A stretch of DNA of 64,000 bases from Leptospira soteropolitanensis (GCF_026151655.1 NZ_JAMQPN010000003.1:62001-126000), one strand, 5' to 3'. Positions 45,372 to 53,490 are shown, counted from the first letter of the stretch. Notes: generated by a model from the sequence alone, not told the origin. Translations and numbers: made by a program.

Positions 45372-45749
45372 TTAAGTATTAGTGCGCCTGTGTTCTGGCC
45401 GTAAATACCAAGAGATCAGAGTGAGAGAGAGAAGCAGTAAAGAAGGAAAAATCTCACCAAACGCGTGGCCACAGGCTATATGGGAAAAAGCAGCTCCAGA
45501 CATCGCAAAGAAAAATCCAGCGTAAGCCCATTCCTTTAACAAAACCAATTTTGGCACGAGAACTGCAATCACACCAAACAATTTCCAAACACCGAGTAGG
45601 GTAAGAAAATAAGTGGGATAACCTAGTTGGTTAATTTTTTCTACTTCTTCCGGTAGTTTAATTAATTGTACAATGGCCGTTGATACCATACCAAGTGACA
45701 ACCATAGGGTAAAAAACCAGTAAGTAATTTTTTTCGTTTTCTCAGACAT
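45372..45749 (-). CDS. DoxX-like membrane protein
   Basis: The 125-residue protein has four membrane segments and the DoxX-like pattern: GYPTYFLTLLGVWKLFGVIAVLVP, then EWAYAGFFFAMSGAAFSHI. These proteins are of uncertain function. They are commonly encoded beside ArsR regulators and SRPBCC proteins, as here, where it follows the SRPBCC gene by 76 bases on the same strand. Confidence 0.85.
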   Translation of the reverse strand: MSEKTKKITYWFFTLWLSLGMVSTAIVQLIKLPEEVEKINQLGYPTYFLTLLGVWKLFGVIAVLVPKLVLLKEWAYAGFFFAMSGAAFSHIACGHAFGEIFPSLLLLSLTLISWYLRPEHRRTNT

Positions 45750-45825
45750 CTAATTTCTCCTTAAGTAAAATATAATTCCTGTTTGTTGGTATTTTTAAAC
45801 GAATCATAAAATTAAAAACTCAAAA

Positions 45826-46287
45826 CTAATTTTGGATTATTTGTTCTAATCTGTTGTGAGCCATGTTGATTCCTTGTGCAAATGGCATCTTTAAAATTTG
45901 GTCCCTTTGTTCGACGGATTTATAAATAATCTGCATAATGAGTTTACTTTTGGTTTCAGAAATCTCCTGAAATTCAAAAAACTCAAGTTGTATTGGAAAA
46001 CCTGTATTTTCCATTTCAAAGGTGCGGACAAAACTTTCATTTTCCTTTATATTTAGTAAAACTCCATTGGCTCGAAATAAAACAATGCCATCAGGATTTT
46101 TTGTTTCAAAAATCCAACTACCATGATTTTTTGCTTCGAACATAAGCACTTTGTTCCCCATCCACTGTTCGATAAGTTCCGGTTCCATGTGGGCTTTAAA
46201 TACTAAAGAAGTTGGTAAATCAAATTCACGTTCAATCCTTAACTCTTGTTTGCCGTCTTCTGCATAAACCTTAGTTTTGAGTTCCAT
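45826..46287 (-). CDS. SRPBCC (AHSA1-like) domain protein
   Basis: The 153-residue protein has the AHSA1/START-like layout: REFDLPTSLVFKAHMEPELIEQWMG at the start, SWIFETKNPDGIVLF in the middle, and FAQGINMAHNRLEQII at the end. Such proteins have a hydrophobic ligand pocket; the ligand here is unknown. It follows the ArsR-type regulator by one base, so they form an operon with the DoxX-like gene. Confidence 0.88.
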   Translation of the reverse strand: MELKTKVYAEDGKQELRIEREFDLPTSLVFKAHMEPELIEQWMGNKVLMFEAKNHGSWIFETKNPDGIVLFRANGVLLNIKENESFVRTFEMENTGFPIQLEFFEFQEISETKSKLIMQIIYKSVEQRDQILKMPFAQGINMAHNRLEQIIQN

Positions 46288-46288
46288 A

Positions 46289-46642
46289 TTAAAATCCTTT
46301 TGATTTAAATTTTCTTTGTTTAAGTTTTTTTTGGTAACTTTTCATTACCGTTTCTAGTTTGTTAAACCGCTCCTCCCAAAGTTTTTGGAAAGGTGCAATG
46401 AAGTTGGCAATCTCTTTCATTTTAATTGGGTTTAGGTGGTAATATATCTCACGACCGTTAGGTTCTTTTTTTAACAATTCACATTCAGTTAAAATTTGTA
46501 AATGTTTAGAAACCGTGGGTCTTTTGGTTTCGAACTGGGAGGCAATGGCCCCTGCTGTCATAGACTGGGTGGCCACAAGGAGGAGGATGGCTCGCCTTGT
46601 GGGATCTGCAATTGCTTGAAAAACATCTCTTCTTAAATCCAT
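46289..46642 (-). CDS. ArsR-family transcriptional regulator
   Basis: The 117-residue winged-helix protein reads [30 protein letters not shown], then [30 protein letters not shown], the standard ArsR DNA-binding domain with wing. No cysteine metal-binding motif is visible, so it belongs to the non-metal group often paired with SRPBCC genes. It probably represses its own operon; a repeated sequence just at and upstream of its start is a candidate operator. Confidence 0.92.
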   Translation of the reverse strand: MDLRRDVFQAIADPTRRAILLLVATQSMTAGAIASQFETKRPTVSKHLQILTECELLKKEPNGREIYYHLNPIKMKEIANFIAPFQKLWEERFNKLETVMKSYQKKLKQRKFKSKGF

Positions 46643-46645
46643 TGT

Positions 46646-46684
46646 GTAGCCATTTGACTTATCAATGATATGTAGTCATTTGGC
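46646..46684. promoter_or_regulatory. Repeat GTAGYCATTTGRC upstream of the ArsR gene
   Basis: GTAGCCATTTGAC (46646-46658) and GTAGTCATTTGGC (46672-46684) are direct repeats 26 bases apart immediately upstream of the ArsR-type start. Spacing of about two and a half helical turns is compatible with an operator. Inference only. Confidence 0.35.
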
Positions 46685-46758
46685 AACACTTTTTTTATTT
46701 CAAGAAAATTGCAAAGGAATTTATATTATGGAGCCGCGAAAGCTTAATGGAAATTGGT

Positions 46759-46787
46759 TTGACTTAGCCCGGTTTCTTAGCTAATCT
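46759..46787 (+). promoter_or_regulatory. Possible promoter of the toxin-antitoxin pair
   Basis: TTGACT (46759-46764), 17-base spacer, TAATCT (46782-46787; weak -10). The palindrome TTAGCTAA (46777-46784) overlaps the -10. The start codon at 46794 is only six bases downstream, and no ribosome-binding site is visible, so the mRNA may be leaderless. Confidence 0.3.
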
Positions 46788-46793
46788 TTTGTT

Positions 46794-47027
46794 ATGGAAT
46801 ATAACATTCATGATGCTAAATCAAATCTTTCGAAATTGATCGTACAAGCTTTAGAGGGCAAGGAAGTGATTATTTCCAAGTCAGGGAAACCCATTGTGAA
46901 ACTTGTTCGAATCACACCAGATAAGAAGTTAAAACGCAAAATTGGATTGTATCAGGGTAAATTAAAAATTTCTGAAAGTTTTTTTGAGCCACTTCCCGAG
47001 GATACTATTTCTGGATTCCATTCGTGA
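46794..47027 (+). CDS. Phd/YefM-type antitoxin
   Basis: The 77-residue protein begins MEYNIHDAKSNLSKLIVQALEGKEVIISKSGKPIVKL when read through, the N-terminal fold of Phd/YefM DNA-binding antitoxins. The C-terminal tail (FFEPLPEDTISGF) is the usual toxin-wrapping segment of PIN-paired antitoxins. It neutralises the PIN toxin encoded next, whose GTG start overlaps its TGA stop (GTGA). It probably autorepresses. No ribosome-binding site is seen. The pair may help hold the replicon in the population. Confidence 0.88.
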   Translation: MEYNIHDAKSNLSKLIVQALEGKEVIISKSGKPIVKLVRITPDKKLKRKIGLYQGKLKISESFFEPLPEDTISGFHS

Positions 47028-47410
47028 AATATCTCCTTGATACTCATACTTTTTTATGGATGGTATACGAACCAGAGAAACTTTCGAAAAAAGTTTTACG
47101 TGTCGTTGAAAACGCGGACACTGATCTTTTCCTCAGTGTTGCCAGTATATGGGAAATTATTATCAAATATAATTTGGGAAAACTGAATTTACATATTTCC
47201 CCCGAGAAAATGATTTCTGAATCATTAATTGCAACAGATTGTCAAACCTTGACTATTAGTATGGGTCATACATTTGGGCTTGTTGGCCTTCCTGAATATC
47301 ATCAAGATCCTTTTGATCGTATTTTGGTCTGTCAATCTAACTATGAGAAGATGGCAATTCTTACCAAGGATGCGCTTGTTACTCAATACAAAGTGGATGC
47401 AGTTTGGTAG
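47024..47410 (+). CDS. PIN-domain ribonuclease toxin (VapC-like)
   Basis: The 128-residue PIN protein has the acidic metal-binding residues in LLDTHTFLWM (Asp6), SVASIWEIIIKYNLGKL (Glu), and HQDPFDRILVCQ (Asp), then LTKDALVTQY. The sequence style (GLPEYHQDPFDRIL) is that of the Phd-linked PIN toxins. It should cleave RNA when the antitoxin is lost. All key acidic residues are intact, so it looks functional. Confidence 0.9.
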   Translation: MKYLLDTHTFLWMVYEPEKLSKKVLRVVENADTDLFLSVASIWEIIIKYNLGKLNLHISPEKMISESLIATDCQTLTISMGHTFGLVGLPEYHQDPFDRILVCQSNYEKMAILTKDALVTQYKVDAVW

Positions 47411-47564
47411 ATAGTCCTTTGATGAAGCTAAATTTACATTACCAAATGTAGACGAAAATGGGAAAATGTAAATATCAGAATATTTATATATAATGAAATA
47501 CAAAAAATTTTGGATAAAAATAAGTATTACAGAATAGGTTCCCTTTTCCTATAAACCTTCGCCA

Positions 47565-47629
47565 GGGCATACGGAGGGCTCGGTCTGCCTTAGGCAGACG
47601 GGAGCGAACGCGGACCCCGGAGTACGCCC
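47565..47629. repeat. GC-rich nested inverted-repeat element
   Basis: Outer arms GGGCATAC (47565-47572) and GTACGCCC (47622-47629) pair with one mismatch. GCTC/GAGC pairs inside, and the inner GTCTGCCT (47583-47590) and AGGCAGAC (47592-47599) pair perfectly around one base. It stands out by composition in an AT-rich intergenic region between the toxin and cutA. It may be a dispersed intergenic repeat or a structured RNA; no second copy is seen in this window. Confidence 0.5.
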
Positions 47630-47681
47630 GGTCGTTTATATAAAAGAGGTTAGTTTTAGAAAATAGTTCGAGGCGCCAAAC

Positions 47682-48011
47682 TTAGCTATTTTTTTTAATC
47701 TTATCTTCCACAAACGCTTTGTAGGCGGGGCTTCCGAAACTTACATCCATACGAATGATTTCAGGTGCAATGTAAGGATGACGTTTCATAATATATTCTT
47801 CGATCGCATTGTACTTGTCAGCTTTTGCTTTGAGAAGGATTTTATTTTCTGTATCGACAGTGATTTTCCCTTCCCATAAATAAACAAGTTCCACTTCGGG
47901 AAAGATGGTTCCTGAAACGATGATTCCTTGTTCTAACATTTCCGAGATATGTTCTTCGGCCATATCACGATCGCCAATTGTGGTAAATACTAAAATTTCT
48001 TCGGAAGCCAT
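47682..48011 (-). CDS. cutA: CutA1-type divalent-cation tolerance protein
   Basis: The 109-residue protein matches CutA1, a trimeric ferredoxin-like protein related to PII: EILVFTTIGDRDMAEEHI, then LVYLWEGKITVDTENKILLKAK, YIMKRHPYIAPEIIRMDV and SPAYKAFVED. The core cysteine usual before the WxG strand is replaced (PEVELVYLWEGK). It has been tied to copper tolerance in E. coli, but its general role is unclear. It stands alone on the minus strand. Confidence 0.9.
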   Translation of the reverse strand: MASEEILVFTTIGDRDMAEEHISEMLEQGIIVSGTIFPEVELVYLWEGKITVDTENKILLKAKADKYNAIEEYIMKRHPYIAPEIIRMDVSFGSPAYKAFVEDKIKKNS

Positions 48012-48061
48012 GTGAAATCCTTGTTTGTTTTTACAAAGATCGGCTTTTGGTAGGGAATCCC

Positions 48062-48307
48062 TTATTCTTTTGGAGATTTATTTTGTAAGTAAGATTGGAA
48101 TCCTTCTTTCACTTGGTCTACCATTCCCGACTCACGAACAGAGCGAATCACTCGTTGCCAGAATTTGATTTTTCCTTCAAACTCATTCCATCCGAGTTGT
48201 AAGTCCATTCGTTTGATTTTAAGTAGCATCCTAAGTTCGGTGAGGGACATGTCCCGTGGATCTTTGTCTAAATACCGATCGTGGTCTGTTAGGGGATTGA
48301 ATCTCAT
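48062..48307 (-). CDS. Small protein of the YqjD/YqjE-like operon
   Basis: ATG 48307 gives 81 residues (MRFNPLTDHDRYLDKDPRD); a longer reading from 48352 would overlap the preceding gene. The protein is hydrophilic and helical (RMDLQLGWNEFEGKIKFWQRV), without a membrane segment. It starts four bases after the DUF1469-like gene. Its position matches yqjK, the third gene of the E. coli yqjDEK operon, but sequence similarity cannot be claimed. Confidence 0.6.
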   Translation of the reverse strand: MRFNPLTDHDRYLDKDPRDMSLTELRMLLKIKRMDLQLGWNEFEGKIKFWQRVIRSVRESGMVDQVKEGFQSYLQNKSPKE

Positions 48308-48311
48308 GGAA

Positions 48312-48647
48312 TTATTTTTTCTTAAGAACCAGTGATAAAAAGAAAATAGCAAAGATCAAAAATCCAATTCCTGTTCCAAAACTAGAAAGGATGGGGTCTC
48401 CTGCTGCTAGGAACTTTTGAATGCTTAAATACACACCGTATGATATGTATAAAAGACCTAAGAAGATTAGGAAAAAAGACGTGAAAATCCAAACAGAAGA
48501 GAGGACCAAATTTTTTAAATAAATTTGGAGATTTTTCTGAATGTAAATCGCCATTACTTCACCATAGGCAACGACCTTGGCAACTAATTCTTCAAAGGCG
48601 GCTTTGATCCCGCCTTTTTTGCGATGTTTTGTGTGTTTCTCGTCCAA
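48312..48647 (-). CDS. Holin-superfamily-like (YqjE/DUF1469) membrane protein
   Basis: TTG 48647 directly follows the stop of the YqjD-like gene. The 111-residue protein has a basic N-terminus, an amphipathic helix (LVAKVVAYGEVMAIYIQKNL) and two membrane segments (SVWIFTSFFLIFLGLLYISYGVYL, and GTGIGFLIFAIFFLSLVL), ending KKK. This is the layout of the phage holin/DUF1469 family that includes YqjE. The function is not established; the context suggests an envelope-stress role. Confidence 0.65.
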   Translation of the reverse strand: MDEKHTKHRKKGGIKAAFEELVAKVVAYGEVMAIYIQKNLQIYLKNLVLSSVWIFTSFFLIFLGLLYISYGVYLSIQKFLAAGDPILSSFGTGIGFLIFAIFFLSLVLKKK

Positions 48648-48932
48648 TTATTTCTTCTTAAAAATTAAGCCAAGAGCCAGTCCAAGACCAAGACCTACAC
48701 CAAATCCAATGATTGCCGCTTTTTGCGGGTGTTCTTTTACATAAGATCCAACATTGTCTATGACTTCTTTTGCTTTGATAGAAGCCTCTTCACTTGCTTT
48801 ACCTAACTTTTGTTTGATGTCGCTTACTTGTTCCATATACTTCTCCTTAGCTCTTTGTTCAATTTCTTTGGCTTTTTTTTCATACAACTTAATTTCGTCG
48901 ATGAGGGTTTTGTCTCTTTTGACTTCTTCCAT
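48648..48932 (-). CDS. YqjD/ElaB-like (DUF883) tail-anchored protein
   Basis: The 94-residue protein has an amphipathic, charged N-terminal coiled coil (LYEKKAKEIEQRAKEKYMEQV) and a C-terminal stretch KEHPQKAAIIGFGVGLGLGLALGLIFKKK read in two parts: VKEHPQKAAIIGFGVGLGLG and ALGLIFKKK. The HPxKA-then-Gly-rich anchor is the hallmark of the YqjD/ElaB family, whose members tether ribosomes to the inner membrane in stationary phase in E. coli. It starts five bases after the response regulator. Confidence 0.8.
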   Translation of the reverse strand: MEEVKRDKTLIDEIKLYEKKAKEIEQRAKEKYMEQVSDIKQKLGKASEEASIKAKEVIDNVGSYVKEHPQKAAIIGFGVGLGLGLALGLIFKKK

Positions 48933-48937
48933 ATTGT

Positions 48938-49663
48938 TTAGTCGGGAACCACAATATTTTCAAAGTTGTCGGTGAAACGATATCCGATTCCCCAAATGGT
49001 TTCGATCCATTCTGGTTGTGCAGAATTTTTTTCTAGTTTAGAACGAATGCGTTTGATATGACTGTCAATCATCCTTTCAAATCCATCCCATTCCACACCC
49101 CAAACGGATTCCAAAATCATTTCTCTTGAAAAAACTTTCCCTGGTGAACCAGCTAAGAGTTGTAAGATGTCAAATTCCTTCCTAGAAATATTGATGATGT
49201 TTTCGTTGAGAGTGACACGTCTGCGGATGGAATCAATTTTAAGAGCACCACGAATGATTTCTCCTGCTTGACCCACATTGGGTTTGATTCCAATTTTTTT
49301 GTCCCATCGACGAAAGAATACATCCACTCTTGTTTTCAGTTCGCGAACCGAAAATGGTTTTGTGATGTAATCATCAGCGCCTAACTCAAGTCCCATGATG
49401 CGATCGATTTCTTCTGTCCTTGCGGATAAAATGAAAATCGGTGTGCTTTCGTCGGCTTTACGGATGCTACGGCAAATCTCCATACCATCAATGTCCGGTA
49501 GAGATAAATCCAAAATCACTAAATCAGGATGATTGGACTTGTAAAATTTCAAACCTTCTTCGCCGTTTTCAAAAACGGAGGTTGTGTAATGAGCAGAATC
49601 GAGTGATTTCCGAATTAAGTTCCCAATATCCGGATCGTCCTCAATTACCAAAATATTTTTCAT
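48938..49663 (-). CDS. OmpR/PhoB-family response regulator
   Basis: The 241-residue protein has a receiver domain ([11 protein letters not shown], phosphoacceptor Asp in [13 protein letters not shown], switch Lys in [13 protein letters not shown]). A winged-helix effector follows ([38 protein letters not shown]). No histidine kinase is adjacent, so its partner is elsewhere. It heads the operon of YqjD- and YqjE-like envelope proteins, which are therefore either co-regulated with it or its targets. Confidence 0.93.
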   Translation of the reverse strand: MKNILVIEDDPDIGNLIRKSLDSAHYTTSVFENGEEGLKFYKSNHPDLVILDLSLPDIDGMEICRSIRKADESTPIFILSARTEEIDRIMGLELGADDYITKPFSVRELKTRVDVFFRRWDKKIGIKPNVGQAGEIIRGALKIDSIRRRVTLNENIINISRKEFDILQLLAGSPGKVFSREMILESVWGVEWDGFERMIDSHIKRIRSKLEKNSAQPEWIETIWGIGYRFTDNFENIVVPD

Positions 49664-49721
49664 GTTTTTCCCTTGAGTTCTTTCTCAATTTGGTTCTTGT
49701 AGTAGAAAAAAAAAGTAAAAA

Positions 49722-50138
49722 ATGGAATCGGGAACACAAAGAGAAGCAAAATCGTGGGCGATGTTCGCCGTCACAGGACCAAGGCTTAGGCCGCAGGAAC
49801 TGACGGAAAAATTGGGCATCCAACCCGACTATTACCACGGAACGGATGTAAAAGACATTGAAAATATGACAATTTCAGGTCATTGGCAGCTCAATTCTAA
49901 ATTGGGACCAGAATTCCCAGTATTAGATCATATTTGGGATTTGCTTAAAACTTTAGCACCTGTTCGAAAAGATTTAAAAGAATTCACGGAAAATCATGAA
50001 TCGACCATTTTTGCTTCTGTAGAGTTTGCCTCAGAGTACACAAAAGGTGTGGTTCTCGACAAAAGAACTATGCTTTTGTTAGGTGAGCTGGGTGTGAATT
50101 TAGAAATTATCCCCTGGGATCTCGATGGGACTCCCTAA
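49722..50138 (+). CDS. DUF4279-type protein
   Basis: The 138-residue protein reads SWAMFAVTGPRLRPQELTEKLGIQPDYYHGTD, in two blocks, then GHWQLNSKLG, HIWDLLKTLAPV and FASVEFASEYTKGVVLDKRTMLLLGELGVNLEI. That matches the DUF4279 layout (a two-helix, beta-rich domain of unknown function, often near immunity or stress genes). Its last 32 bases overlap the end of the convergent STAS-like gene. Confidence 0.78.
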   Translation: MESGTQREAKSWAMFAVTGPRLRPQELTEKLGIQPDYYHGTDVKDIENMTISGHWQLNSKLGPEFPVLDHIWDLLKTLAPVRKDLKEFTENHESTIFASVEFASEYTKGVVLDKRTMLLLGELGVNLEIIPWDLDGTP

Positions 50139-50466
50139 GGATGGCCGGACTTGGGAAAACAAGTCGAATTAGGTCAAATCGTTTTAAATATATATAACTA
50201 GAAACGGGTAATCCAAGTAATACAAGAACTCTTTTTTTTAATCGTAGGTCGCGAGCCATATTTAAAAGTTTAGTAAGAAGCGTTAGGGGAAGATAGGGAA
50301 GGTTGGAAAGATCCATTTGAATATGAGATCTTGTTTGGAAGAACAACATATGCATTACAGAATCCAATTCTTCTTCTAATTCTAGATGAACTTCCTTAGA
50401 TAAAATGACAATTTCATACGCGTTTTGAACTTCCCTTACGCTCAGGTATTTTGTTTTTTTTGCCAT
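50107..50466 (-). CDS. STAS-like small protein
   Basis: The 119-residue protein has a beta-alpha pattern like an anti-sigma-factor-antagonist domain: YEIVILSKEVHLELEEEL, IQMDLSNLPYLPLTLLTKLLNM, KKRVLVLLGLPVSSYIYLKRF. The DLSN-x-x-x-x-x-x-x-x-TKLL part sits where STAS proteins have the phosphorylatable Ser region, but no clear target Ser motif is present. It overlaps the DUF4279 gene tail-to-tail and is divergent from epmA with 13 bases between starts. STAS assignment is tentative. Confidence 0.55.
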   Translation of the reverse strand: MAKKTKYLSVREVQNAYEIVILSKEVHLELEEELDSVMHMLFFQTRSHIQMDLSNLPYLPLTLLTKLLNMARDLRLKKRVLVLLGLPVSSYIYLKRFDLIRLVFPSPAILRESHRDPRG

Positions 50467-50479
50467 TGGAGGTAATGGT

Positions 50480-51451
50480 ATGATTTCTCTCTCAAAAGAT
50501 ACAGTTATTTTTCGATCTCAAGTATTCAAAATGGTACGTGAGATTCTATCGCGAAATGAGTTTTTGGAGGTAGATACGCCGACATTCAAACCCGTAGTAG
50601 GTATGGAACCATATTTAGATCCGTTTGAAGTGCGTTCCCCTAACGGTAGGGAAAAAGGTTATCTTATCACATCTCCTGAATACAGCTTAAAACAAATGAT
50701 GGCAACGGGATTGGATCGTATCTTTGAACTCGCTCATACTTACCGGTCGGGCGAGATGGGAAGTGGGGTCCATTCTAAAGAGTTTGTGATGTTAGAGCTT
50801 TATGCAAAAGGAATGGATGATGAGAAATTACGTTATTTTATCGAAAAATTCCTCAGAGAATTGATTTATACTTTTGGAAGAGAAAAAGACAAAATGAATA
50901 TATTGAATCCTAAATGGATTCGACATCTTTCCGTAGAAGAAATATTTTTACAAAATCTTGGACATGGTTTTCAAAAAGAGAATTTAATCAAAACCATTGA
51001 GTCAAAAAAACTCTCAAATACACCTGTTTCAGAACTTCTCCATTGGCAATATGAGGATCTTTTCTTTTTAGTTTTTTTAAACTTAGTAGAGCCAAATTTA
51101 GGTGAAGGAATTGTATTTTTATATGATTATCCTCCTGAATGTGCTGCCCTTGCCAAAATTGTCGATGGTGTTGCCAAACGATTTGAAATTTATTGGGACG
51201 GTTTGGAGCTTGCCAATGCTTTTTATGAACTGAGCGATGTAAAGGAACAGAGAAAACGTTTTAGCGAAGAACAGAAGTTACGTTTAAAATTAGGAAAGGA
51301 AGTTTTTCCTATGGATGAAGATTTTTTGGGATGTTTAGAAAATGGATTTCCAAATTGTTCTGGAATTTCCATTGGTATGGACCGACTGATTTTGAAATTA
51401 TCAGGAAAAAACGGGCTAGAAGAGATTAGCCCGTATTGGATGGAAGTGTAG
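50480..51451 (+). CDS. epmA: EpmA/GenX-type EF-P lysine ligase (LysRS paralogue)
   Basis: The 323-residue protein is a class II aminoacyl-tRNA synthetase catalytic core of the lysyl type without the N-terminal anticodon-binding domain, as in EpmA (PoxA/GenX). Motif 1 region is FLEVDTPTFKPVVGMEPYLDPF, motif 2 is ELAHTYRSGEMGSGVHSKEF, motif 3 is GISIGMDRLILKL. EpmA attaches (R)-beta-lysine to elongation factor P, helping ribosomes pass polyproline stretches. A strong TGGAGGTAAT ribosome-binding site precedes ATG 50480. Neither efp nor epmB is in this window. Confidence 0.9.
   Translation: MISLSKDTVIFRSQVFKMVREILSRNEFLEVDTPTFKPVVGMEPYLDPFEVRSPNGREKGYLITSPEYSLKQMMATGLDRIFELAHTYRSGEMGSGVHSKEFVMLELYAKGMDDEKLRYFIEKFLRELIYTFGREKDKMNILNPKWIRHLSVEEIFLQNLGHGFQKENLIKTIESKKLSNTPVSELLHWQYEDLFFLVFLNLVEPNLGEGIVFLYDYPPECAALAKIVDGVAKRFEIYWDGLELANAFYELSDVKEQRKRFSEEQKLRLKLGKEVFPMDEDFLGCLENGFPNCSGISIGMDRLILKLSGKNGLEEISPYWMEV
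51405..51434 (-). terminator. Terminator for the Cys-rich gene, inside epmA
   Basis: Minus strand: ACGGGCTA (51434-51427), 8-base loop, TAGCCCGT (51418-51411), then TTTTTCC. The hairpin lies within the last codons of the convergent epmA gene and serves the minus-strand gene ending at 51462. Confidence 0.65.
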
Positions 51452-51461
51452 ATTGTTTTGT

Positions 51462-51851
51462 TTAATCTTCTTCTTGGAATTTTTCGCAAGCCTCCGGAAC
51501 TTTTCCTTCTTCTAATTCGGCACAAGAAAAGGCTGCCATTTCTTTCGCACATTTTTTCATATCTTCCAAATCTTGTTTGGTAAGTTTTTTAGTGGGTTGG
51601 TTGTTTGCCGGTTTTTGTCCGTCTACAACGTAATTTTTATAACGAGATTCACAGACGTTCCCATTTACAAATTGGGACTCGATCATTTTCCTTTGGTCTG
51701 CGGGGAGGTCTTTGAGTTTTTCTTTCATACACTCAGAAGATTTTGCGCACATTTTTTTGGACAGGGCTTGGAATTCTTTCGCATCCTTTAATGTTTGTGA
51801 GGTGATTAGCAAAGGAAGAAAAAAGAGAGAAACGAGAAATATTTTTTTCAT
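51462..51851 (-). CDS. Small exported protein with six cysteines
   Basis: A signal peptide (KKIFLVSLFFLPLLITS) is followed by a ~110-residue helical, charged mature part with six cysteines (KKMCAKSSECMKEK, NVCESRY, MKKCAKEM, FSCAELEEG and EACEKF). The even number and spacing suggest disulfide-bonded helical hairpins in the periplasm. No family recognised. It is convergent with epmA and has its own terminator at 51405-51434. Confidence 0.75.
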   Translation of the reverse strand: MKKIFLVSLFFLPLLITSQTLKDAKEFQALSKKMCAKSSECMKEKLKDLPADQRKMIESQFVNGNVCESRYKNYVVDGQKPANNQPTKKLTKQDLEDMKKCAKEMAAFSCAELEEGKVPEACEKFQEED

Positions 51852-51942
51852 ACAAAAAGATTACGGATCACTGTCATTTGGTAAAGAAAAAAATGAAGAA
51901 AAAGGATTGAAACCAGATCATATGATTCTAGGATTCTCGACC

Positions 51943-52527
51943 ATGAAAACATTCATTAGTTTGTTAGTCTTTTGTTTCTCCTTACCGCTTGTGGCACAAA
52001 ACCTGACAGAGAGAAATCCTGTTAGTATTCCGTCTGAACCTACGACAGTAGAAGAATTCAAATCCTTACAATCAAAATTGGCTTCCACACCGGAAGGCGG
52101 AGCAGCGATGTTAGTCCTTGCCATTTCCATTTATGGCAAAAATCCAGAATTGGGAACCAAAGCAGTGGTCCTTTCTGTCCTCTCTAAAAATAGACAGAAG
52201 TCTACAAAACCCTCTGCAGTAGATGGAATGGATTTGGGGAATGGTGATAAATATCTTCTTGGGCAACTGGATAAATACAAAATGTTATCCAATGGTTATT
52301 GGAAAGGTGCAGAACCAGCTAACGGATATACACCGAGTTCTCCCTTAACGGTGGAAACATTCACCAATCCCTATTCAGGTGAGGAATCAGCAGGGAAACT
52401 GAAGCTTTTTGTTGCGACTCGCGGTGCCTCAAGTTTCAGACCCGTATCTTTGGAAAAAGATGCCGATGGACTTTGGAGAGCCAAAGAAATGAGTTCTCTT
52501 TTTGTCGGAATGATGCCACCCAAATAG
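51943..52527 (+). CDS. Exported protein of unknown function
   Basis: ATG 51943 gives a typical signal peptide (FISLLVFCFSLPLVAQ) and a 194-residue precursor; longer in-frame starts upstream lack a signal and are rejected. The mature part begins NLTERNPVSIPSEPTTVEEF and includes KLKLFVATRGASSFRPVSLEKDADGLWRAKEMSS split over two strands, a pattern of small secreted single-domain proteins. Function not recognised. The zinc-transporter-like gene begins at the base after its stop, so they are co-transcribed. Confidence 0.78.
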   Translation: MKTFISLLVFCFSLPLVAQNLTERNPVSIPSEPTTVEEFKSLQSKLASTPEGGAAMLVLAISIYGKNPELGTKAVVLSVLSKNRQKSTKPSAVDGMDLGNGDKYLLGQLDKYKMLSNGYWKGAEPANGYTPSSPLTVETFTNPYSGEESAGKLKLFVATRGASSFRPVSLEKDADGLWRAKEMSSLFVGMMPPK

Positions 52528-53340
52528 ATGTTAGATTCAATTATGTTATTACACCCAGTGGTTTTGGCACTTCTTGCTACTGGGTTTACTTGGTTTTGTA
52601 CGGCTTTTGGTGCTGGGTTTGTTTTTTTCTTTCGCACGGTACCAAGGCCTGTTTTTAATGCAATGCTTGGCTTTGCTTCCGGGATCATGATTGCCGCCAG
52701 TTTTTGGTCACTTCTTTTGCCATCGATTGAACTTTCTGAACGGGCAGGAAATCTTGCTTGGTTTCATGTAAGTCTCGGTTTTTTATCCGGAGGCCTTTCT
52801 CTGTATTTATTACATAAACTTCTTCCTCATTTGCATGTAGGTTTAGAAGAAAATCGTTTGGAAGGAGGGAAGTCTTCCTTTCAAAGAAGTTTACTTTTAG
52901 TTCTTGCAATCACTCTTCATAATATCCCGGAAGGTTTGGCAGTTGGCGTCGCTTTTGGGGCGCTTGGTGAGGGCTTCACATATGAAGCACTAATGGCAGC
53001 GGTGGTTGTTGCTTTTGGTATCGGCATCCAAAATATTCCAGAAGGGGCGGCTGTATCCATTCCTTTGTTACGCGAGGGATTGAGTGCCAGGAAAAGTTTT
53101 TGGTATGGACAGCTTTCTGGGTTTGTGGAACCAATTGGTGGCCTTTTAGGGGCAGTCCTTGTGTTTTATGTTGAAAGTTTACTGCCCTTCGCACTTTCCT
53201 TTGCGGCAGGGGCTATGATTTTTGTAGTAGTGGAGGAACTCATTCCAGAATCTCATACTGGTAAAGAAACGGAAATGTCAACTCTAGGTGCAATGTTTGG
53301 ATTTGTTCTAATGATGGCTCTTGATGTAGGGCTTGGTTAA
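52528..53340 (+). CDS. ZIP-family metal transporter
   Basis: The 270-residue protein has about eight membrane segments. The metal-binding signatures are HNIPEGLAVGVAFG in helix IV and IQNIPEGAAVSIPLLREG in helix V, the ZIP/GufA-type binuclear site. A short His-containing loop (HKLLPHLHVGLEENR) precedes them. ZIP proteins move Zn2+ or other divalent metals into the cytoplasm. It follows directly on the exported-protein gene. Confidence 0.92.
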   Translation: MLDSIMLLHPVVLALLATGFTWFCTAFGAGFVFFFRTVPRPVFNAMLGFASGIMIAASFWSLLLPSIELSERAGNLAWFHVSLGFLSGGLSLYLLHKLLPHLHVGLEENRLEGGKSSFQRSLLLVLAITLHNIPEGLAVGVAFGALGEGFTYEALMAAVVVAFGIGIQNIPEGAAVSIPLLREGLSARKSFWYGQLSGFVEPIGGLLGAVLVFYVESLLPFALSFAAGAMIFVVVEELIPESHTGKETEMSTLGAMFGFVLMMALDVGLG

Positions 53341-53490
53341 TCTTTTAGTAAATTTGGAATATTCTATTATACTGGAAAGTATTCTTGCCAATTATCAGCA
53401 AACCGGTGTACATTGGTAAATTTACGGCTTTTATCGTACAAGCGAAATAGAATCCATGATTGAAGTAACAAATCTAAAGGTATTGGATCG

